A DNA stretch of 64,000 nucleotides, from contig GL947595.1 in the NCBI GenBank assembly GCA_000218745.1, positions 1,230,399-1,294,398 of the forward strand. The letters run 5' to 3'. This stretch comes from Prochlorococcus marinus bv. HNLC2. Its GTDB lineage: Bacteria > Cyanobacteriota > Cyanobacteriia > PCC-6307 > Cyanobiaceae. The first letter of the stretch is position 1. Every line of letters starts with the position of its first letter. Positions 21,008 to 33,024 of this stretch are shown here, one piece after another. The translations under genes were made by a program, and so were the position numbers. The notes beneath the pieces were generated by a model. The model saw nothing but the letters and a program-made list of their open reading frames with translations. It was not told the DNA's origin and ran no database searches.

Positions 21008-23763
21008 TAATCTAGCATTTTTAATTTTTGAATAATAGATTTTGATTGGGAGTTGGCTTCATCTAATTTTAATTTGCATTCATTAACAATATCTTTGGGG
21101 GCTTTTTCTACAAAATTTTTATTTTCAATTCTTTTACTAAGAACCTCAATTTCTTTATTAACTTTAGAAAGATCATTTGTAAGTCTTTCTCTAAGAATAT
21201 CTAAATTTATGATTCCCTCGAATGGTAAATAAACCTCTAGATCTCCTACGATTCCAGAAAATGATTTCGCATAATCTTTTTTATTGATTTCAGCCTCTTG
21301 AAATATATAAACATTTTCTGACTTAGTAAATAACTTAATATCTGAGGCTAACTTGGTTAAGAAATTCAATAATTTTGAATTATTAGAGATTAAATATATT
21401 GAAATCAATTGCGAAGGTTTGAGTCCTATTTCAGCTCTAAGATTCCTGATTAATCTAATAATTTCAAAAAATTCTTCAAAAGACTTTTCTAAATCATTAT
21501 TTATATGATCACTAGAAATTGATGGCCATTTTTGCAATGATAATAATTTATTTTGAGAATGATTATTCAATGCATGCCAAAGTTCCTCTGTGATATGAGG
21601 CATAAAAGGATTAAGCATTATTAAAATATCATTCAAGATATGTATTAATAAATTTTCATCATTAGAACGACTGCTAGATTCATTTGCATTAAATCTTGGT
21701 TTTAAAAACTCAACATACCAATCACAAAAGTCATTCCATGTGAATTCATAAATAAGCTTAGCGGCCTCGCCTAATTTATAATTATGTATAAGATCCGTTA
21801 CTTTATTTTTAGTTTTATTTAATCTAGATAAAATCCATTGATCTGATAATTCTAATTTATTTGATTCAAATTCTATCTTTTCTATATTTACATTTTTAGT
21901 AGTATTAATCAACGCGAATTTAGTAGCATTCCAAAGCTTATTTGCAAAATTTCTAGAAGCTTCTACTGTAGATGATGTTTGCTTTTTTCTATCAAAATCT
22001 AACCTTATATCTTGCCCAGCTCCTGCAACTTCACGTATTAAAGCGAAGCGCAAAGCATCTGATCCATACTTTTCAATTAACAATAAAGGATCTATTCCAT
22101 TTCCTGCACTTTTACTCATTTTCTTATTATTTTCATCTCTTACAAGGCCATGAATATATACATCTTTAAATGGAATTTTTGCAGTAAATATATTTCCCAT
22201 CATTGTCATCCTCGCCACCCAGAAAAAAATAATATCAAAACCAGTTACCAGTAAACTATTGGGATACCACTTTTGAAAATCTTTACTATCTGTTGAAGGC
22301 CATCCCAAAGTAGAAAAAGGCCAAAGACCACTTGAAAACCATGTATCTAAAACATCTTTATCTCTAACAAGTTTGATATTTAATCCAAATTTTTCTTTAG
22401 CAATATTTAATGCTTCATTTTCATCATGAGCTATTACATAAGGTGTGCTCTGATCTACTTTATCTTCTGAATCATTTAAAACATACCATGCTGGTATTTG
22501 GTGGCCCCACCATAACTGTCTACTTATACACCAATCATTAATGTTGGTTAGCCAATCTTTATATACCTTTTGCCATCTCAAAGGAATAAAATTAGGTTCA
22601 TTGGAATTTAGTTTATCGAGACAATCTGAGGATATATTCTCCATTTTTAAAAACCACTGAGTTGATAAAAGTGGTTCAATTGGAACCTTTCCCCTGTCAG
22701 AGAAAGGAACAGTATGTGTATAATTTTCAATCTTAGTAAGCAATCCTATATCATCTAATTCTTGAATTATTTGTTTTCTAGCTTGGAATCTATCAAGATT
22801 CTCAAATTTACCTGCATTATTATTCAAAGTACCATCTTTGTTCATTATATTTATTTGCTTTAAATTATTTCTTTTGCCAATTTGAAAATCATTAGGATCA
22901 TGAGCAGGAGTAACTTTTACACAACCAGTTCCAAAGCTCATATCCACATGCGAATCACCAACAATTGGAATTTCTCTATTAACGAATGGAACCTTTACGT
23001 ACTTACCAATTAAATTTTGATATCTTTTATCTTCTGGATTTACTGCCACAGCTGTATCTCCTAATAAAGTCTCTGGCCTTGTAGTGGCAACTTCGAGATA
23101 TTGATCCTCAACATTTTGATCATCCATAATCAAAGGATATTTAAAATGCCAAAGAAATCCGTTAACCTCTTGCATTTCTACTTCTAAATCACTAACGGCA
23201 GATTGAGAGGAGGGACACCAATTCACCAAGTATTCACCTCTATAAATAAGATTTCTTTTATGCAATAAAACAAATGCCGATACTACAGCTTTATTTAACT
23301 GATCATCTAAAGTGAATCTTTCTCGCCCCCAGTCAACGGAATAACCAATACTTTTGAGCTGAGAAACAATATTACCTCCACTTTCCTCTTTCCATTTCCA
23401 TGCTCTTTTCATAAACTCTTCTCTTCCAATCTCTTCTAGATCTAATCCCTCTTTTTTAATTTGTTTTTCAAGAATAGTTTGCACCGCAATAGAAGCATGA
23501 TCTGTTCCCGGTAAACATAATACATTCTTACCTCTCAACCTTTGAAATCTAACTATGACGTCAATTAAAGCAGTATTAAAAGCATGCCCCATATGAAGCG
23601 ACCCAGTAACATTAGGCGGTGGGATTACTATACAAAAAGGCTCACCTCCTTTCTCAGAATCTGCATTAAAAGCTTTGAATTTTGCCCAATTATTCTGCCA
23701 TTTTTGCTCTATATCTGAAGGATCATAACTTTTTAAGGTAAAATCATCTTTTTCAATATTCAT
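21007..23763 (-). CDS. valS: Valyl-tRNA synthetase
   Basis: A 918-residue class I aminoacyl-tRNA synthetase charging tRNA-Val. The HIGH motif appears as HMGH in PPNVTGSLHMGHAF near residue 57 and the KMSKS motif as KKMSKSAGNGIDP near 560. The editing domain includes TTRPETLLGDTAVAVNPED. The C-terminal segment has the coiled-coil arm typical of ValRS. Length fits the family. Its cognate tRNA-Val gene lies about 460 bases upstream on the same strand. Confidence 0.98.
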   Translation of the reverse strand: MNIEKDDFTLKSYDPSDIEQKWQNNWAKFKAFNADSEKGGEPFCIVIPPPNVTGSLHMGHAFNTALIDVIVRFQRLRGKNVLCLPGTDHASIAVQTILEKQIKKEGLDLEEIGREEFMKRAWKWKEESGGNIVSQLKSIGYSVDWGRERFTLDDQLNKAVVSAFVLLHKRNLIYRGEYLVNWCPSSQSAVSDLEVEMQEVNGFLWHFKYPLIMDDQNVEDQYLEVATTRPETLLGDTAVAVNPEDKRYQNLIGKYVKVPFVNREIPIVGDSHVDMSFGTGCVKVTPAHDPNDFQIGKRNNLKQINIMNKDGTLNNNAGKFENLDRFQARKQIIQELDDIGLLTKIENYTHTVPFSDRGKVPIEPLLSTQWFLKMENISSDCLDKLNSNEPNFIPLRWQKVYKDWLTNINDWCISRQLWWGHQIPAWYVLNDSEDKVDQSTPYVIAHDENEALNIAKEKFGLNIKLVRDKDVLDTWFSSGLWPFSTLGWPSTDSKDFQKWYPNSLLVTGFDIIFFWVARMTMMGNIFTAKIPFKDVYIHGLVRDENNKKMSKSAGNGIDPLLLIEKYGSDALRFALIREVAGAGQDIRLDFDRKKQTSSTVEASRNFANKLWNATKFALINTTKNVNIEKIEFESNKLELSDQWILSRLNKTKNKVTDLIHNYKLGEAAKLIYEFTWNDFCDWYVEFLKPRFNANESSSRSNDENLLIHILNDILIMLNPFMPHITEELWHALNNHSQNKLLSLQKWPSISSDHINNDLEKSFEEFFEIIRLIRNLRAEIGLKPSQLISIYLISNNSKLLNFLTKLASDIKLFTKSENVYIFQEAEINKKDYAKSFSGIVGDLEVYLPFEGIINLDILRERLTNDLSKVNKEIEVLSKRIENKNFVEKAPKDIVNECKLKLDEANSQSKSIIQKLKMLD

Positions 23764-23865
23764 CTTAAATTACAAATTTCAAATTACCTCTTACTATCTT
23801 ATATTGGTCTGTGCAAATAATTACTCATAATTCTTTTTTTCGTTTTTTTGATAAAAGTTTAAAAA

Positions 23866-24207
23866 TCAAATCAAAAGCTTAAAACCAGAACCACAAGAAC
23901 ATCTTAAAGAGTTCTCTGGAGAAGATATCAAAAAACCTCCTCCACTTAAATCTCCATAGTAATCAAGAACTAACCCTTTAAAAAGAGAAAATTTTGCAGA
24001 ATCTGCAAATAATGTTACTCCTTCAGTTCTTGAAATTGGAGAACCATTACAATCTCCAGGCTTTAGCCGAATATGTAACCATCCTTCATTATCTAGATCA
24101 TTAATCAGATCAATAAACATTTGCCCAGGGGTTCCAGCAAAAGAAGCCTGCCTTGATAATTCAGCAGCTGCAGATTTACTAATAGAAAGATTAACAATCT
24201 CTGGCAT
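23866..24207 (-). CDS. IscA/SufA-type iron-sulfur carrier
   Basis: A 113-residue HesB/IscA-domain protein. The three cysteines of the family are present: C53 in GDCNG and the pair C103/C105 in CSCGSGF. A-type carriers bind iron or a cluster and hand it to target proteins. Compared with canonical SufA the central loop DCNGSPIS is unusual, and this may be one of the divergent cyanobacterial IscA-like proteins. It lies between valS and tRNA-Val on the same strand, 102 bases before valS. Confidence 0.85.
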   Translation of the reverse strand: MPEIVNLSISKSAAAELSRQASFAGTPGQMFIDLINDLDNEGWLHIRLKPGDCNGSPISRTEGVTLFADSAKFSLFKGLVLDYYGDLSGGGFLISSPENSLRCSCGSGFKLLI

Positions 24208-24225
24208 ATGAAATTTTTACTTTAA

Positions 24226-24297
<72 letters not shown>

Positions 24298-24396
24298 TTC
24301 TTCTTCCTATTCTAATAGATTAAGTAATAAGTTTTGAAATTAATATTCAAATATTTCAACTTTAAGGCAAAATTGAATTAATAATAAATATATTTT

Positions 24397-25221
24397 ATGG
24401 ATAATAAAGAGAAGTTGAGAAAATTTGAAGATTATAAGTTTGATACTTTAAATGAATTCAAAGAATTATTAGATAATATCAATGCTATTCGAAATAAAGA
24501 GGAAGGATGTCCATGGCATAAATCACAAACCCATCAAACTCTTTTGCCATATCTATTAGAAGAGAGTTATGAATTTATAGAGGCCTTAGAGAAACAAGAT
24601 AAGATTAATATGAAGGAAGAATTGGGGGATCTTTTATTACAAGTAATGCTCCATTCAGATATTGAATATGAGAAAGAAGTATTTTCTATTAAAGATGTAA
24701 TTCATTGTTTGAATAAAAAAATCAAATATCGACATCCACATGTCTTTCAAAAAAAAGAAAAGATTTCTAAAGAAAAAGCCGAGAAAATTTGGGAACAATT
24801 AAAACAAAATACACATAAAGTAGCATATGAAGATTCTTTAAGTTCTAGCCTGATTTCAAAATTAAAATATTTAGAACCTATTAAGGGAACGGAAATAATT
24901 TCCGACGAGGTAAGTAAATATGGATTTGCATGGGAAAATTATAGTCAAATTCTAGATAAGATTAATGAAGAATTAGGGGAACTTAAGGAGGCTCTAGAAA
25001 ATAAAGATGAACAATCTATTAAAGAAGAGATGGGAGATGTTTTTTTTACTTTAATTAACCTATCATTTTTCCTTAATATAAAAAGCCAAGAAACTCTTAA
25101 TCAAGCAAATAAAAAATTTATCAAAAGATTTGCATTTATTGAAGAAAAATTAGATGATAAAATAGATAAAGTCACTCGAAATGAATTGAAGAGACTTTGG
25201 GAATTAGCAAAAAAAGATTAA
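24397..25221 (+). CDS. mazG: Nucleoside triphosphate pyrophosphohydrolase MazG
   Basis: A 274-residue protein with two MazG helical domains. The first has GCPWHKSQTHQTLLPYLLEESYEFIEAL and EELGDLLLQVMLHS, the second EELGELKEAL and EEMGDVFFTLINL. The paired E-E-x-x-D acidic residues bind metal in both halves. MazG hydrolyses NTPs to NMPs and pyrophosphate, removing damaged nucleotides or tuning nucleotide pools; cyanophages carry homologues. This copy is the host chromosomal type by context. It precedes speE by ten bases. Confidence 0.95.
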   Translation: MDNKEKLRKFEDYKFDTLNEFKELLDNINAIRNKEEGCPWHKSQTHQTLLPYLLEESYEFIEALEKQDKINMKEELGDLLLQVMLHSDIEYEKEVFSIKDVIHCLNKKIKYRHPHVFQKKEKISKEKAEKIWEQLKQNTHKVAYEDSLSSSLISKLKYLEPIKGTEIISDEVSKYGFAWENYSQILDKINEELGELKEALENKDEQSIKEEMGDVFFTLINLSFFLNIKSQETLNQANKKFIKRFAFIEEKLDDKIDKVTRNELKRLWELAKKD

Positions 25222-25231
25222 ATAATTAAAA

Positions 25232-26098
25232 ATGAATAATGATCAAATTTGGATAGATGAAAATCACAAAGATTCGCGATATGGATTAAAAGGAAAATTA
25301 GTAGTTAGGAAAAAAACTGCATATCAAGAGATCATTATATTAAAAACATTTGAATATGGAAATGCTCTAATGCTTGATGGATGTTGGATGACTTCAGATA
25401 GAGACGAAAAGTATTACCATGAATGCTTAGTACATCCAGCATTAAGTAACTTATCAAAAATAAATACAGTTCTTATAATTGGAGGGGGAGATGGAGGAAC
25501 ACTTAGAGAATGCTTGAAATATAAAGATATAACAGCAATTGATTTAGTAGAAATTGATGAAGAAGTAATAAATTTATCAAAACATTTTCTCAAGAAAGTA
25601 GGAGGTAATTCATGGTTAGATAAACGACTAAAAATAAATATCTGCGATGGATGTAAATGGGTAAAAAATATTAAAAATAATTATTACGATGCAATTTTAA
25701 TAGACTGCTCTGACCCTTCAGACTTTGCAAATGGATTATTTAGTACTGATTTTTATAAAGAATGCAAAAGAATTCTTAAAGAGAAAGGTATTTTAGCCAC
25801 ACAAAGTGAATCTCCAGAATCATTTAAAAAGATTCATATTGAAATTATTCAATCTTTAAAATCTATTTTTAAAACATCATCAACAATGTATGCTTTTGTA
25901 CCTTTTTATCCAAGTGGGATATGGAGTTGGACTTTTGCCTCTAACAATGAGAAGGATTTCTTAATTCCGAAACATAATCAAATTAAATCGATAGAAAATA
26001 GCTGTGATGTTTGGAATTTAAATTATCAAGAGGGTGCACTTAAAATGATTCCAAATAAAATCTTAAAAGAACTTTTTAAGCAAAATACTAATGATTAA
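25232..26098 (+). CDS. speE: Spermidine synthase
   Basis: A 288-residue aminopropyltransferase that makes spermidine from putrescine and decarboxylated S-adenosylmethionine. The Rossmann motif VLIIGGGDGGTLRE is near residue 81, and YHECLVHPAL, DLVEIDEEVI and ILIDCSDPSDFANGLFS mark the active site. The C-terminal MYAFVPFYPSGIWSW is typical. Its last eight bases overlap the speB start, so the two are translationally linked. Confidence 0.95.
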   Translation: MNNDQIWIDENHKDSRYGLKGKLVVRKKTAYQEIIILKTFEYGNALMLDGCWMTSDRDEKYYHECLVHPALSNLSKINTVLIIGGGDGGTLRECLKYKDITAIDLVEIDEEVINLSKHFLKKVGGNSWLDKRLKINICDGCKWVKNIKNNYYDAILIDCSDPSDFANGLFSTDFYKECKRILKEKGILATQSESPESFKKIHIEIIQSLKSIFKTSSTMYAFVPFYPSGIWSWTFASNNEKDFLIPKHNQIKSIENSCDVWNLNYQEGALKMIPNKILKELFKQNTND

Positions 26099-26972
26099 TA
26101 ACAAACTATTTGAAAAAGAAGGGCCTATTTTTATGGGTTCTAACAAAACGAATATGGATCTTAATATAGGAATATTTGGTGTTAATTATGACGGAACTAC
26201 CTCTTATAAATCTGGCACCAGGTTTGGACCAAATGCTATAAGGATGGCTAGTCAAAGTTTAGAAACATATTGCCCCATTCTTAATAAAGATCTCAATGAA
26301 TTAGGTTATTTAGATTTTGGATCATTATCAATAGACTTAACTAATACTGAATCTGTAATTAATAAAGTTAATTATGCGACAAAACATATTATTGATAAAA
26401 ATCTTAAGCCACTCTTATTTGGAGGAGAGCATTCCATCACAACAGGAGTAGTTCAGGCACTGATAAAAAAATATCCTGATCTAATACTTTTACAATTAGA
26501 TGCTCATGCTGATCTAAGAGATTCATATTTAAATAATAAATTTAGTCATGCTTGCACCATGAAAAGATGTTTTGAGATTTTACCAAAACAAACAATTTTT
26601 CAAATTGGTATAAGAAGTGGAACAAAAGATGAGTTCGATTTCATGAGAAATAAAACTCAACTAATTAAGTTTGAAGAAAAAAAAGATATAAAATTGCTAA
26701 ATGAAAAATTGTCTAATTTTAAATCTTCACCTATCTATTTAACTGTAGATTTAGATTGGTTTGACCCTAGCTTAGTTCCTGGTACAGGTACACCTGAGCC
26801 TGGGGGATATTTCTGGAAAGACTTTGAAAGTATTTTAAAAATATTAAATCAATATAAACTTATAGGGGCTGACATTGTTGAATTATCTCCAGAGTTAGAT
26901 TCCAGCGGAGTAAGTAGTATCGTCGCTGCAAAAGTTGCTAGAAGCTTAATTATGACTTTAGACAATCTGTAA
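26091..26972 (+). CDS. speB: Agmatinase
   Basis: A 293-residue ureohydrolase. The manganese-binding motifs are GGEHSITTG, LDAHADLRD and DLDWFDPSLVPGTGTPEPGG, with VELSPELDSSGVS near the C-terminus. Agmatinase converts agmatine to putrescine and urea, feeding spermidine synthesis by the adjacent speE. Other ureohydrolases (arginase, guanidinobutyrase) share these motifs; the speE link favours agmatine. The ATG at 26091 overlaps speE by eight bases. Confidence 0.92.
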   Translation: MINNKLFEKEGPIFMGSNKTNMDLNIGIFGVNYDGTTSYKSGTRFGPNAIRMASQSLETYCPILNKDLNELGYLDFGSLSIDLTNTESVINKVNYATKHIIDKNLKPLLFGGEHSITTGVVQALIKKYPDLILLQLDAHADLRDSYLNNKFSHACTMKRCFEILPKQTIFQIGIRSGTKDEFDFMRNKTQLIKFEEKKDIKLLNEKLSNFKSSPIYLTVDLDWFDPSLVPGTGTPEPGGYFWKDFESILKILNQYKLIGADIVELSPELDSSGVSSIVAAKVARSLIMTLDNL

Positions 26973-27023
26973 AAAAAAGAATTAATTTAATAAAAAAGAT
27001 AGATTAAATTAACGAAATATCAA

Positions 27024-28136
27024 ATGGAACTTCTCAAAAGCCCTCTCCACGAAAAATATCAGGCATCTGGAGCAAAATTAATAAATTTTGCTGGCTGGGA
27101 AATGCCTATTACATTTTCAGGATTAGTAGAAGAACATGAAGCCGTTAGAGATAGTGCTGGATTCTTTGATATTTCTCATATGGGCGTAATTTCAATTAAG
27201 GGAACAAATCCAAAAGAAATTATTCAAAAGTTTTTTCCAACAAATCTCTATTCAATTACAAAAGGCCAAAGTTGTTATTCATTACTTCTCAACAATGCTG
27301 GTGGAATAATTGATGACTTAATAATATATGATTTAGGTTTACAAGAAAAAGATATTTCAGAGATTTTCTTAATAGTCAATGCAAGTCGTTATGAAGCTGA
27401 TTTTGAATGGTTAAGTAAAAATTTAAATAACAATAATATTCAAATTTCTAATGCAAAACAGAGTAATGCTTTGTTAGCAATACAAGGTAAAAAAGCGTAT
27501 GAGTATTTTGAAGAATGGTCTGGATATTCAATAAAACATTTACATAACTTTGGATGTGAATATCAACCATTAAAAAAATTTCAAGATTGTAAAAAAATAT
27601 TCATCTCTAAAACTGGCTATACAGGAGAAGATGGTATAGAAATATTATTACCTAAAAATCTTTCTATCAATTTATGGGAATTTTTACTATCAAAAGGTTT
27701 ATTACCTTGCGGTTTAGGTTCAAGAGATACCCTAAGATTAGAAGCAGGTATGCATCTTTACGGACAAGATCTTAATGAAGAAACAAACCCTTATGAAGCA
27801 GGGCTAGGATGGGTTGTTCATTTAGAAAACCAGCATGATTTCTTTGGAAGAGAGTCTCTGGAAAAGATCTCACAAAATGGAATTAAAAGAAAATTAGTTG
27901 GAATTAAAGTTTTGGGTAAGGCAATAGCCAGAAAAGGTTGCGAAATATTCCATGAGAATAAAAAAATAGGTGAGATCACAAGCGGAAGCTGGTCACCGAC
28001 GTTAAAAGAACCTATCGCTTTAGGATATATCAATACATATTATGCAAAGTCTAATACTGAAGTAGATATAAGAATAAGAGGTAAATTATTTAAAGGTATT
28101 ATTTCTAAAAGAGGATTCTATAAAAAAAATTACTAA
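27024..28136 (+). CDS. gcvT: Aminomethyltransferase, glycine cleavage T protein
   Basis: A 370-residue T protein that moves the methylene group from the lipoyl arm of GcvH to tetrahydrofolate and releases ammonia. The N-terminus has [25 protein letters not shown], then FDISHMGV, and the catalytic region includes [18 protein letters not shown] and [18 protein letters not shown]. Length is normal. It is about 18 kb from gcvP/gcvH and lies between speB and aspS, with 51 bases upstream, too short for a glycine riboswitch. Confidence 0.97.
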   Translation: MELLKSPLHEKYQASGAKLINFAGWEMPITFSGLVEEHEAVRDSAGFFDISHMGVISIKGTNPKEIIQKFFPTNLYSITKGQSCYSLLLNNAGGIIDDLIIYDLGLQEKDISEIFLIVNASRYEADFEWLSKNLNNNNIQISNAKQSNALLAIQGKKAYEYFEEWSGYSIKHLHNFGCEYQPLKKFQDCKKIFISKTGYTGEDGIEILLPKNLSINLWEFLLSKGLLPCGLGSRDTLRLEAGMHLYGQDLNEETNPYEAGLGWVVHLENQHDFFGRESLEKISQNGIKRKLVGIKVLGKAIARKGCEIFHENKKIGEITSGSWSPTLKEPIALGYINTYYAKSNTEVDIRIRGKLFKGIISKRGFYKKNY

Positions 28137-28186
28137 ATTAACACTTAAAGAATTATCATTAATATAAATAAAAATTTAAATTCTAA

Positions 28187-29989
28187 ATGCGAAACACAAT
28201 TTGTGAAGATCTTAATATTTCAGATATCGGTAAAGATGTAAACCTCTCTGGATGGGTTGATAGAAGAAGAGACCATGGTGGAGTGATTTTTATAGACCTG
28301 AGAGATCATAGCGGCTATTTGCAATTAACATTTAATCCTGAAGATGGAAATAAACTTTTTAAGAAAGCAGAAAACTTAAGAAATGAAACCGTAATATCTG
28401 TGACTGGAATTATTACAGAAAGGCCAACAGAATCAATTAATGAAAATATCCCAACAGGCAAAATAGAACTAAATGTAAAAGAATTAAAAGTTCTTAATGA
28501 AGTAAAAAATAATTTACCATTCCCAGTGTCTATTTATGATGATGAAAATACAAAAGAAGAGCTTAGGATAAAATATCGATATCTTGATTTAAGAAGGGGC
28601 AAATTAATAAAAAATCTTAAGACAAGGCATCAAATAATAAAAGTTGCAAGAAAATTTCTTGATGAAAATGGGTTTACTGAAATAGAAACACCTTTATTAA
28701 CCAAATCCACCCCAGAAGGAGCAAGAGATTTTTTAGTGCCTTCTAGATTATCAAAAGGTGATTTTTTTGCTTTACCTCAATCTCCACAACTTTATAAACA
28801 ACTTTTAATGATTGGAGGATTAAATAATTATTATCAAATTGCAAAATGTTTTAGAGATGAGGATCTTAGAGCAGATAGACAACCAGAATTTACTCAATTG
28901 GATATAGAGATGAGTTTTATTGAAGAAGAAGAAATAATTAATTTTAATGAAAGATTAATCAAAAAAATCTGGAAGGATATTTTAAATATTGATTTAATTA
29001 ATAATTTTCCAAGAATGACTTGGAAAGAAGCTATGGATAACTATGGAACAGATAGACCAGATACAAGATATGAAATGTTGCTAAAGAATGTAAGCTCTAT
29101 TATGGGAGATATAGGTTTTAATATTTTTACCAAAACTATAGATTCAGGTGGAGAAATTAAATGTATTACAGTAAAAGAGGGGAACTCAAGCATAAGTAAT
29201 GTAAGAATAAAACCAGGAGGTGATATTTTTAAAGTTGCTCAAGAAGCAGGTGCTGGAGGTCTTGCTTTTATAAGAGTAAAAGAAAATGATATTGATACCA
29301 TAGGAGCCATAAAAAATGGTTTAAATAAATCAAAAATAAATCAATTATTAGAACTTACTGGAGCAGAATCAGGCGATCTAATACTTTTTGGAGCAGGCCC
29401 AACAGCAATTGTTAATCAATCTCTTGATAAAGTTAGACAATACCTAGCTAAGGAATTAGACATTCTCAAAACAAAGAATAATAAGTGGAATTTCTTATGG
29501 ATAACTGATTTTCCAATGTTTGAGAGAAATGATGATGAGAATAGATTAGAAGCATTACATCATCCTTTTTGTGCTCCAAAAGAAATAAAAATCAATAATG
29601 AAAATGAATCAAATCATAAACTTGAAAGTTCCATAGCTCAAGCATATGATTTGGTTCTTAATGGCCTTGAATTAGGCGGAGGTTCAATACGAATACATCA
29701 ATCAGAATTACAAAAAGAAGTTTTAAAAACAGTTGGTCTTTCTGAAGCAGAAATTAATGATAAATTTGGTTTTTTAATTGAAGCTCTTGAAATGGGTGCA
29801 CCTCCACATGGAGGAATTGCATTTGGACTTGATAGAATTGTAATGCTAATGATTGGAGCTGATTCAATAAGAGAAACAATTGCTTTTCCAAAAAATCAAC
29901 AATCCAAATGCTTACTAACTAAAGCTCCATCAATTGTTTCAAAAGCACAATTAAAAGAACTTGAAATTGAAATAACAGTTGAAGAATAA
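28187..29989 (+). CDS. aspS: Aspartyl-tRNA synthetase
   Basis: A 600-residue class II synthetase. An N-terminal OB-fold anticodon-binding domain ([19 protein letters not shown]) is followed by motif 2 [23 protein letters not shown], the GAD insertion domain and C-terminal motif 3 [14 protein letters not shown]. Bacterial-length AspRS with a GAD domain can be discriminating or non-discriminating (Asp/Asn), which sequence by eye does not settle. It follows gcvT by 50 bases. Confidence 0.97.
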   Translation: MRNTICEDLNISDIGKDVNLSGWVDRRRDHGGVIFIDLRDHSGYLQLTFNPEDGNKLFKKAENLRNETVISVTGIITERPTESINENIPTGKIELNVKELKVLNEVKNNLPFPVSIYDDENTKEELRIKYRYLDLRRGKLIKNLKTRHQIIKVARKFLDENGFTEIETPLLTKSTPEGARDFLVPSRLSKGDFFALPQSPQLYKQLLMIGGLNNYYQIAKCFRDEDLRADRQPEFTQLDIEMSFIEEEEIINFNERLIKKIWKDILNIDLINNFPRMTWKEAMDNYGTDRPDTRYEMLLKNVSSIMGDIGFNIFTKTIDSGGEIKCITVKEGNSSISNVRIKPGGDIFKVAQEAGAGGLAFIRVKENDIDTIGAIKNGLNKSKINQLLELTGAESGDLILFGAGPTAIVNQSLDKVRQYLAKELDILKTKNNKWNFLWITDFPMFERNDDENRLEALHHPFCAPKEIKINNENESNHKLESSIAQAYDLVLNGLELGGGSIRIHQSELQKEVLKTVGLSEAEINDKFGFLIEALEMGAPPHGGIAFGLDRIVMLMIGADSIRETIAFPKNQQSKCLLTKAPSIVSKAQLKELEIEITVEE

Positions 29990-30009
29990 TAATAATTTAT
30001 GGTTGTTAA

Positions 30010-31663
<1,654 letters not shown>

Positions 31664-31696
31664 TGTAAACGTTTAATTTTAAAGTAAAAAAATTAA

Positions 31697-32353
31697 ATGA
31701 CAAAATATCTGCCTATTGTTGAAAAATTCCATTCACTTCAAGGTGAGGGTTTTCATAGCGGTAAAAGTGCATTTTTTATAAGATTAGCAGGATGTGAAGT
31801 AGGCTGCCCATGGTGCGACACAAAGCATTCTTGGAACAGCAAAAAATATCCTTTATTCTCAATTGATACTCTACTCTCAGAAATTCTAGAAGTAAGATTA
31901 AAAGGAGCCTCCTTTATTGTTCTTACAGGAGGTGAACCTCTTCAACATAATTTAGATGATTTCTGTAAAATCATTAAAAACGAAACTAATACTAAAAAAA
32001 ACAATTCTATAAAAATTCATATTGAGACAAGTGGGGTAAATAATTTTTCAGGTTTTTATGATTGGATAACTTTATCTCCCAAGAGACATAAACCCCCTAA
32101 AGATTATTTTCTGGAAAAATGCAACGAAATTAAAGTTATAATTAATGATTCAAAAGACATTCAATTCGCTCAAGATATTAAAGAAAAAGTCTCAAAAATC
32201 AAAAAACAAACAAATACATACAAAGAAAAAAAATTTTTTGTGCAACCTGCATGGGATAGCAACAAAGGATATAGACTTGCAATAAATTTTGCCAAAGCTA
32301 ATCCTGATTGGACTCTTAGTCTTCAAACTCATAAGTATTTAAGTATTCAGTAA
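31697..32353 (+). CDS. queE: 7-carboxy-7-deazaguanine synthase (radical SAM)
   Basis: A 218-residue short radical SAM enzyme. The cluster cysteines are in GCEVGCPWCDTKHSW (CX3CX2C, near residues 32-39), after the FHSLQGEGFHSGKSAFFIRLAG leader typical of QueE. TGGEPL binds S-adenosylmethionine and a SPK segment lies downstream. QueE forms the 7-deazaguanine ring on the way to queuosine. queC follows after three bases, which supports the call over nrdG-type activases, a frequent old annotation. Confidence 0.94.
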   Translation: MTKYLPIVEKFHSLQGEGFHSGKSAFFIRLAGCEVGCPWCDTKHSWNSKKYPLFSIDTLLSEILEVRLKGASFIVLTGGEPLQHNLDDFCKIIKNETNTKKNNSIKIHIETSGVNNFSGFYDWITLSPKRHKPPKDYFLEKCNEIKVIINDSKDIQFAQDIKEKVSKIKKQTNTYKEKKFFVQPAWDSNKGYRLAINFAKANPDWTLSLQTHKYLSIQ

Positions 32354-32356
32354 ATA

Positions 32357-33022
32357 ATGAACATTACCAGAAGAAAAGTGATTATTCTTGCCTCTGGAGG
32401 TTTGGATTCATCGACTGTCGCAGGAATAGCGAAAAGTTCTGAAGCTGAGATTTACGGATTATCTTTTGATTATGGCCAAAGACATAATAAAGAATTACAG
32501 GCTGCAAAAAAAATAGCTAAGCACTTTAAATTTAAGGACTTAAAAATAGTTAATATAGATTTATCTTTATGGGGCGGATCGTCTTTAACAGACAAAAAAA
32601 AGCTAATTCCAAATAAAGGTATTAATAAAAATATAATTCCAAATACGTATGTTCCTGGTAGAAATACTATTTTTATTTCTGTAGCATTAAGTTATGCAGA
32701 AGCAATAAATGCTGATTTTATAGGGCTAGGAGTCAATGCTTTAGACTACTCAGGTTATCCAGATTGCAGGCCTGACTATATTAAACAATTTCAAAAATTA
32801 GCAAGTCTCTCAAATAAAAGAGGAAGAGAAAATAAACCTATAAAATTATGGACACCACTTCTTGATTTAAATAAAGAGGAAATCATTGAAATGGCTTTTG
32901 TTCATAATGTACCTATTGAAGCAACTTGGAGCTGTTATGAGGGAGGGCGCACACCTTGTGAAAAATGTGATAGTTGTAGAATAAGAATTAAAGCATATGA
33001 GAACTGGTTGAGCAAAAGATAA
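32357..33022 (+). CDS. queC: 7-cyano-7-deazaguanine synthase
   Basis: A 221-residue PP-loop ATPase. The ATP-binding SGGLDSSTVAG is near residues 14-24, and the C-terminal zinc site uses the cysteines of SCYEGGRTPCEKCDSC. QueC turns 7-carboxy-7-deazaguanine plus ammonia into preQ0, the queuosine precursor. It is paired with queE and immediately precedes pabB by two bases, so queE-queC-pabB-pabC are probably one transcript. Confidence 0.96.
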   Translation: MNITRRKVIILASGGLDSSTVAGIAKSSEAEIYGLSFDYGQRHNKELQAAKKIAKHFKFKDLKIVNIDLSLWGGSSLTDKKKLIPNKGINKNIIPNTYVPGRNTIFISVALSYAEAINADFIGLGVNALDYSGYPDCRPDYIKQFQKLASLSNKRGRENKPIKLWTPLLDLNKEEIIEMAFVHNVPIEATWSCYEGGRTPCEKCDSCRIRIKAYENWLSKR

Positions 33023-33024
33023 AA

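Noticed and set aside
26973-27023. Glycine riboswitch before gcvT
   Set aside because: Only 51 bases are available and no riboswitch core is visible; the same holds for the 52 bases between gcvH and gcvP.
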